64,000 nucleotides of DNA, taken from Monoplex corrugatus. Taxonomy: Eukaryota > Mollusca > Gastropoda > Littorinimorpha > Ranellidae. A program made the translations under genes and the position numbers. Shown in pieces: positions 61,791-64,000 of this stretch. Under the pieces are notes generated by a model. The model saw only the letters and a program-made list of their open reading frames with translations, made no database searches and was not told where the DNA came from. Numbering within the stretch: the stretch's first letter is position 1; each line of letters starts with the position of its first letter. The stretch spans positions 32,076,314 to 32,140,313 of the forward strand of contig CM060314.1 in the NCBI GenBank assembly GCA_030674185.1. The letters are read 5' to 3'.

Positions 61791-62234
61791 CCTACCACCT
61801 CAGTTTTCTCTGCTGTATCGTAGACAGCAGGCGCTCATAGTGTTTATGTGGTTAAAACTTTTTCTATTCACTTCGTCGTTTGTTATGTGGTCAGTATAAG
61901 AAATGTTGATTAGTCCTCTGAATGTTGAAGCGTCTTCTGAATGTTGAAGAGTCTTGTGAAGCTTAACTTCTCTACGCCGGACTCATCTTGTGCAGATCTA
62001 TGCCTTCAAGGTCCATGTCTCGTGTAGGCCTACATATGAAAAGATAAAGAACACGAGTACATGCAATGGTTTTAATTTGAATCCAAAACTGTGATTTTCT
62101 CTCTCCAAATTTGTTTCAGTTTCGCCGGTGCTGCAGTTAATTAGTTGGGTAGTGCTTTACTTGGCTCGAGGTTTTCGTCTTATGATGGCATCAGGATTCT
62201 TACACTGTTTCACAGCATATAGACCATCATCGTC
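61791..62234. other. Unique sequence, no gene seen
   Basis: Nothing beyond small local repeats (GAATGTTGAAG twice near 61,919-61,945). Confidence 0.5.
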
Positions 62235-62520
62235 ATCTTGATGTGTCCTGCCGCATGGCGTTGGCGATCATGGCCCTCCACACGAATCTATCCCATGTCG
62301 CTGCAAGTGCACCTCCCACCCTCTCTGTCTTAGCCATTCTGCAAGTTCATCCAATATTTTCTCCCTGAATCTACCTGGTGTTGTCTTTCCCTCAATTTTC
62401 CAGCTGTGACCAGGTGTTCTAATTCCCCTTTCCTCATGAAATGTCCTATAAATGTTGCTTGTCTTTTCCTAGTCTTCTTTATTAATGATCTTCTTGTGTC
62501 TGCCTCCTTCAAGTGAATGG
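62235..62520 (-). mobile_element. LINE 3'-end fragment, third copy of the family at 1-285
   Basis: The minus strand reads EADTRRSLIKKTRKRQATF, then GHFMRKGELEHLVTAGKL, and after a frameshift the conserved nucleotide end CCATGATCGCCAACGCCATG near 62,255-62,275. The 5' boundary at 62,512-62,520 corresponds to the first codons of the copy at 1-285, so both fragments cover nearly the same part. Confidence 0.85.
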
Positions 62521-62569
62521 TCTATATGGTAACCCTAACCTGGGATAACCATGGCAACTTTGATAGATA

Positions 62570-62800
62570 AAGCAGACCCCTGTGTGTATAGTAGATGAAG
62601 CAAACCAAGCTGAGTAGTGGTGAATGTAGTAGATGAAGCAGACCACGGTGAGTGGTGAAAGTAGTAGATGAAGCGGACCACGGTGAGTGGTGAGCGTAGT
62701 AGATGAAGTGGTCACGGTGTACGTGGCAAGTGTGGGAGAGCAGACCCCAGTGGGCGTGACACGTGTAGTAGATGAAGCAGACCCTTGTTGGCCATGGAAC
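62570..62800. repeat. ~36-bp minisatellite
   Basis: About six imperfect copies with landmarks GTAGATGAAGCAGACC and ACGGTGAGTGGTG. Confidence 0.8.
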
Positions 62801-62875
62801 TGTCGCCTAACGCTGTTGACAAGACAGCTGCACTCATTAAGCGCAGAAATGTTCTTAGAGAGAGATGAGAAAACC

Positions 62876-63755
62876 GTCACCACGTGTATGATAGGAGACA
62901 AGTATTACCACGTGTGTAATAGGAGACAAGTATCACCACGTGTGTGATAGGAGACAAGTATCACCACGTGTGTGATAGGAGACAAGTATCACCACGTGTG
63001 TGATAGGAGACAAGTATCACCACGTGTGTGATAGAGACAAGTATCACCACGTGTGTGATAGGAGACAAGTATCACCACGTGTATGATAGGAGACAAGTAT
63101 CACCACGTGTGTGATAGGAGACAAGTATCACCACGTGTGTGATAGGAGACAAGTATCACCACGTGTGTGATAGGAGACAAGTATCACCACGTGTATGATA
63201 GGAGACAAGTATCACCACGTGTGTGATAGGAGACAAGTATCACCACGTGTGTGATAGGAGGCAAGTATCACCACGTGTATGATAGGAGACAAGTATCACC
63301 ACGTGTGTGATAGGAGACAAGTATCACAACGTGTATGATAGGAGACAAGTATCACCACGTGTGTGATAGGAGACAAGTATCACCACGTGTGTGATAGGAG
63401 GCAAGTATCACCACGTGTGTGATAGGAGACAAGTATCACCACGTGTGTGATAGGAGACAAGTATCACCACGTGTATGATAGGAGACAAGTATCACCACGT
63501 GTGTGATAGGAGACAAGTATCACCACGTGTGTGATAGGAGACAAGTATCACCACGTGTGTGATAGGAGACAAGTATCACCACGTGTATGATAGGAGAAAA
63601 GTATCACCACGTGTGTGATAGGAGACAAGTATCACCATATGTGTGATAGAGAAAAGTATCACAACGTGTATGATAGGAGAAAAGTATCACCACGTGTGTG
63701 ATAGGAGAAAAGTATCACCACGTGTGTGATAGGAGAAAGTATCACCGTGTATTCA
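62876..63755. repeat. 28-bp minisatellite with an E-box in nearly every unit
   Basis: About 31 copies of a unit containing TATCACCACGTGTGTGATAG then GAGACAAG. The core CACGTG is a palindromic E-box flanked by TATCAC and GTGATA, so each unit is also a near-palindrome. Copies are nearly identical in the middle and decay at the right end. Confidence 0.95.
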
Positions 63756-64000
63756 TATGACAGAAGAAGAATATTATTACGTGTACGGTAAAGAAAAGCA
63801 TCACCACGTACAAGATAGTAGAAAACTGTTAGTGTATGTGGTAGAAAAAAAAAAACCCAACCCTGTTACCACGTGTATGGTGGGAGACTATTACTGTTAT
63901 GTGGTTGCCTGTCGAATGACTCACTATACCATGAAAGAAAGCTCGTCTCGGGCCCAGTGTTATGAGGGCGGTGCCTATCTCCTCTCCCTCGCTGCTTTGC
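63756..64000. other. Window end, no gene seen
   Basis: A few decayed minisatellite copies fade to unique sequence. No supported feature. Confidence 0.5.

Noticed and set aside
62876..63755. Regular 28-bp repeats as a CRISPR array
   Set aside because: Units abut with no unique spacers, no cas genes are present and the genome is animal.

Overview
The window is animal (metazoan) genomic DNA, most likely from a mollusc and probably a gastropod. The grounds are a large intron-containing gene for a TNF-receptor-family protein with many cysteine-rich repeats, several families of LINE remnants of the kind common in lophotrochozoans, and very long CA/GA/TG microsatellites. There is no bacterial-style gene organisation, no rRNA, no tRNA that I could recognise and no CRISPR array. 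The species call is inference.

Layout. Positions 1-33,900 are dominated by one satellite family. Diverged edge copies (about 900-9,500) have a unit near 1.28 kb, and homogenised core copies (about 9,500-32,400) have a unit near 0.84 kb. Every sub-unit carries the same 16-bp-stem hairpin. A LINE with endonuclease, reverse transcriptase and a C-terminal Cys/His finger (about 3,202-7,160) sits in the edge, flanked by a candidate 5-bp target-site duplication. A CR1/L2-type LINE on the minus strand (23,646-26,460) sits in the core, flanked by an 8-bp duplication. That LINE and its flanks recur 8,778 bp further on and run into a 100-N scaffold gap (33,901-34,000). After the gap, 34,001-39,373 is an unrelated ~57-bp tandem array.

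From 39.4 to 45 kb there is mostly gene-free sequence with microsatellites, a small LINE fragment and a CpG/ACGT-rich patch. From 45,465 to 59,936 (+) lies the one convincing host gene. It is a four-exon TNF receptor superfamily member whose exon phases all agree: a signal-peptide exon; a 1.25-kb exon with ten cysteine-rich domains; a short exon that completes an eleventh; and a last exon with the transmembrane helix and a ~104-residue tail without a recognisable death domain. The predicted protein is 677 residues (670 with the alternative exon-2 start).

Intron 1 of this gene holds two minisatellites and a LINE relic. The larger minisatellite (about 48.8-52.8 kb) is built from copies of the exon-2 3' splice site itself, so dozens of decoy acceptors precede the real one. 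Introns 2 and 3 hold microsatellites and decayed LINE pieces, including RNase H and RT fragments. The presumed 3' UTR contains an 82-bp inverted repeat with 80 matching pairs. The window ends with a LINE 3' end and a 28-bp minisatellite in which nearly every unit contains the CACGTG E-box. Many one-base indels in the satellite suggest an error-prone long-read consensus, so single-base frameshifts should be read with caution.
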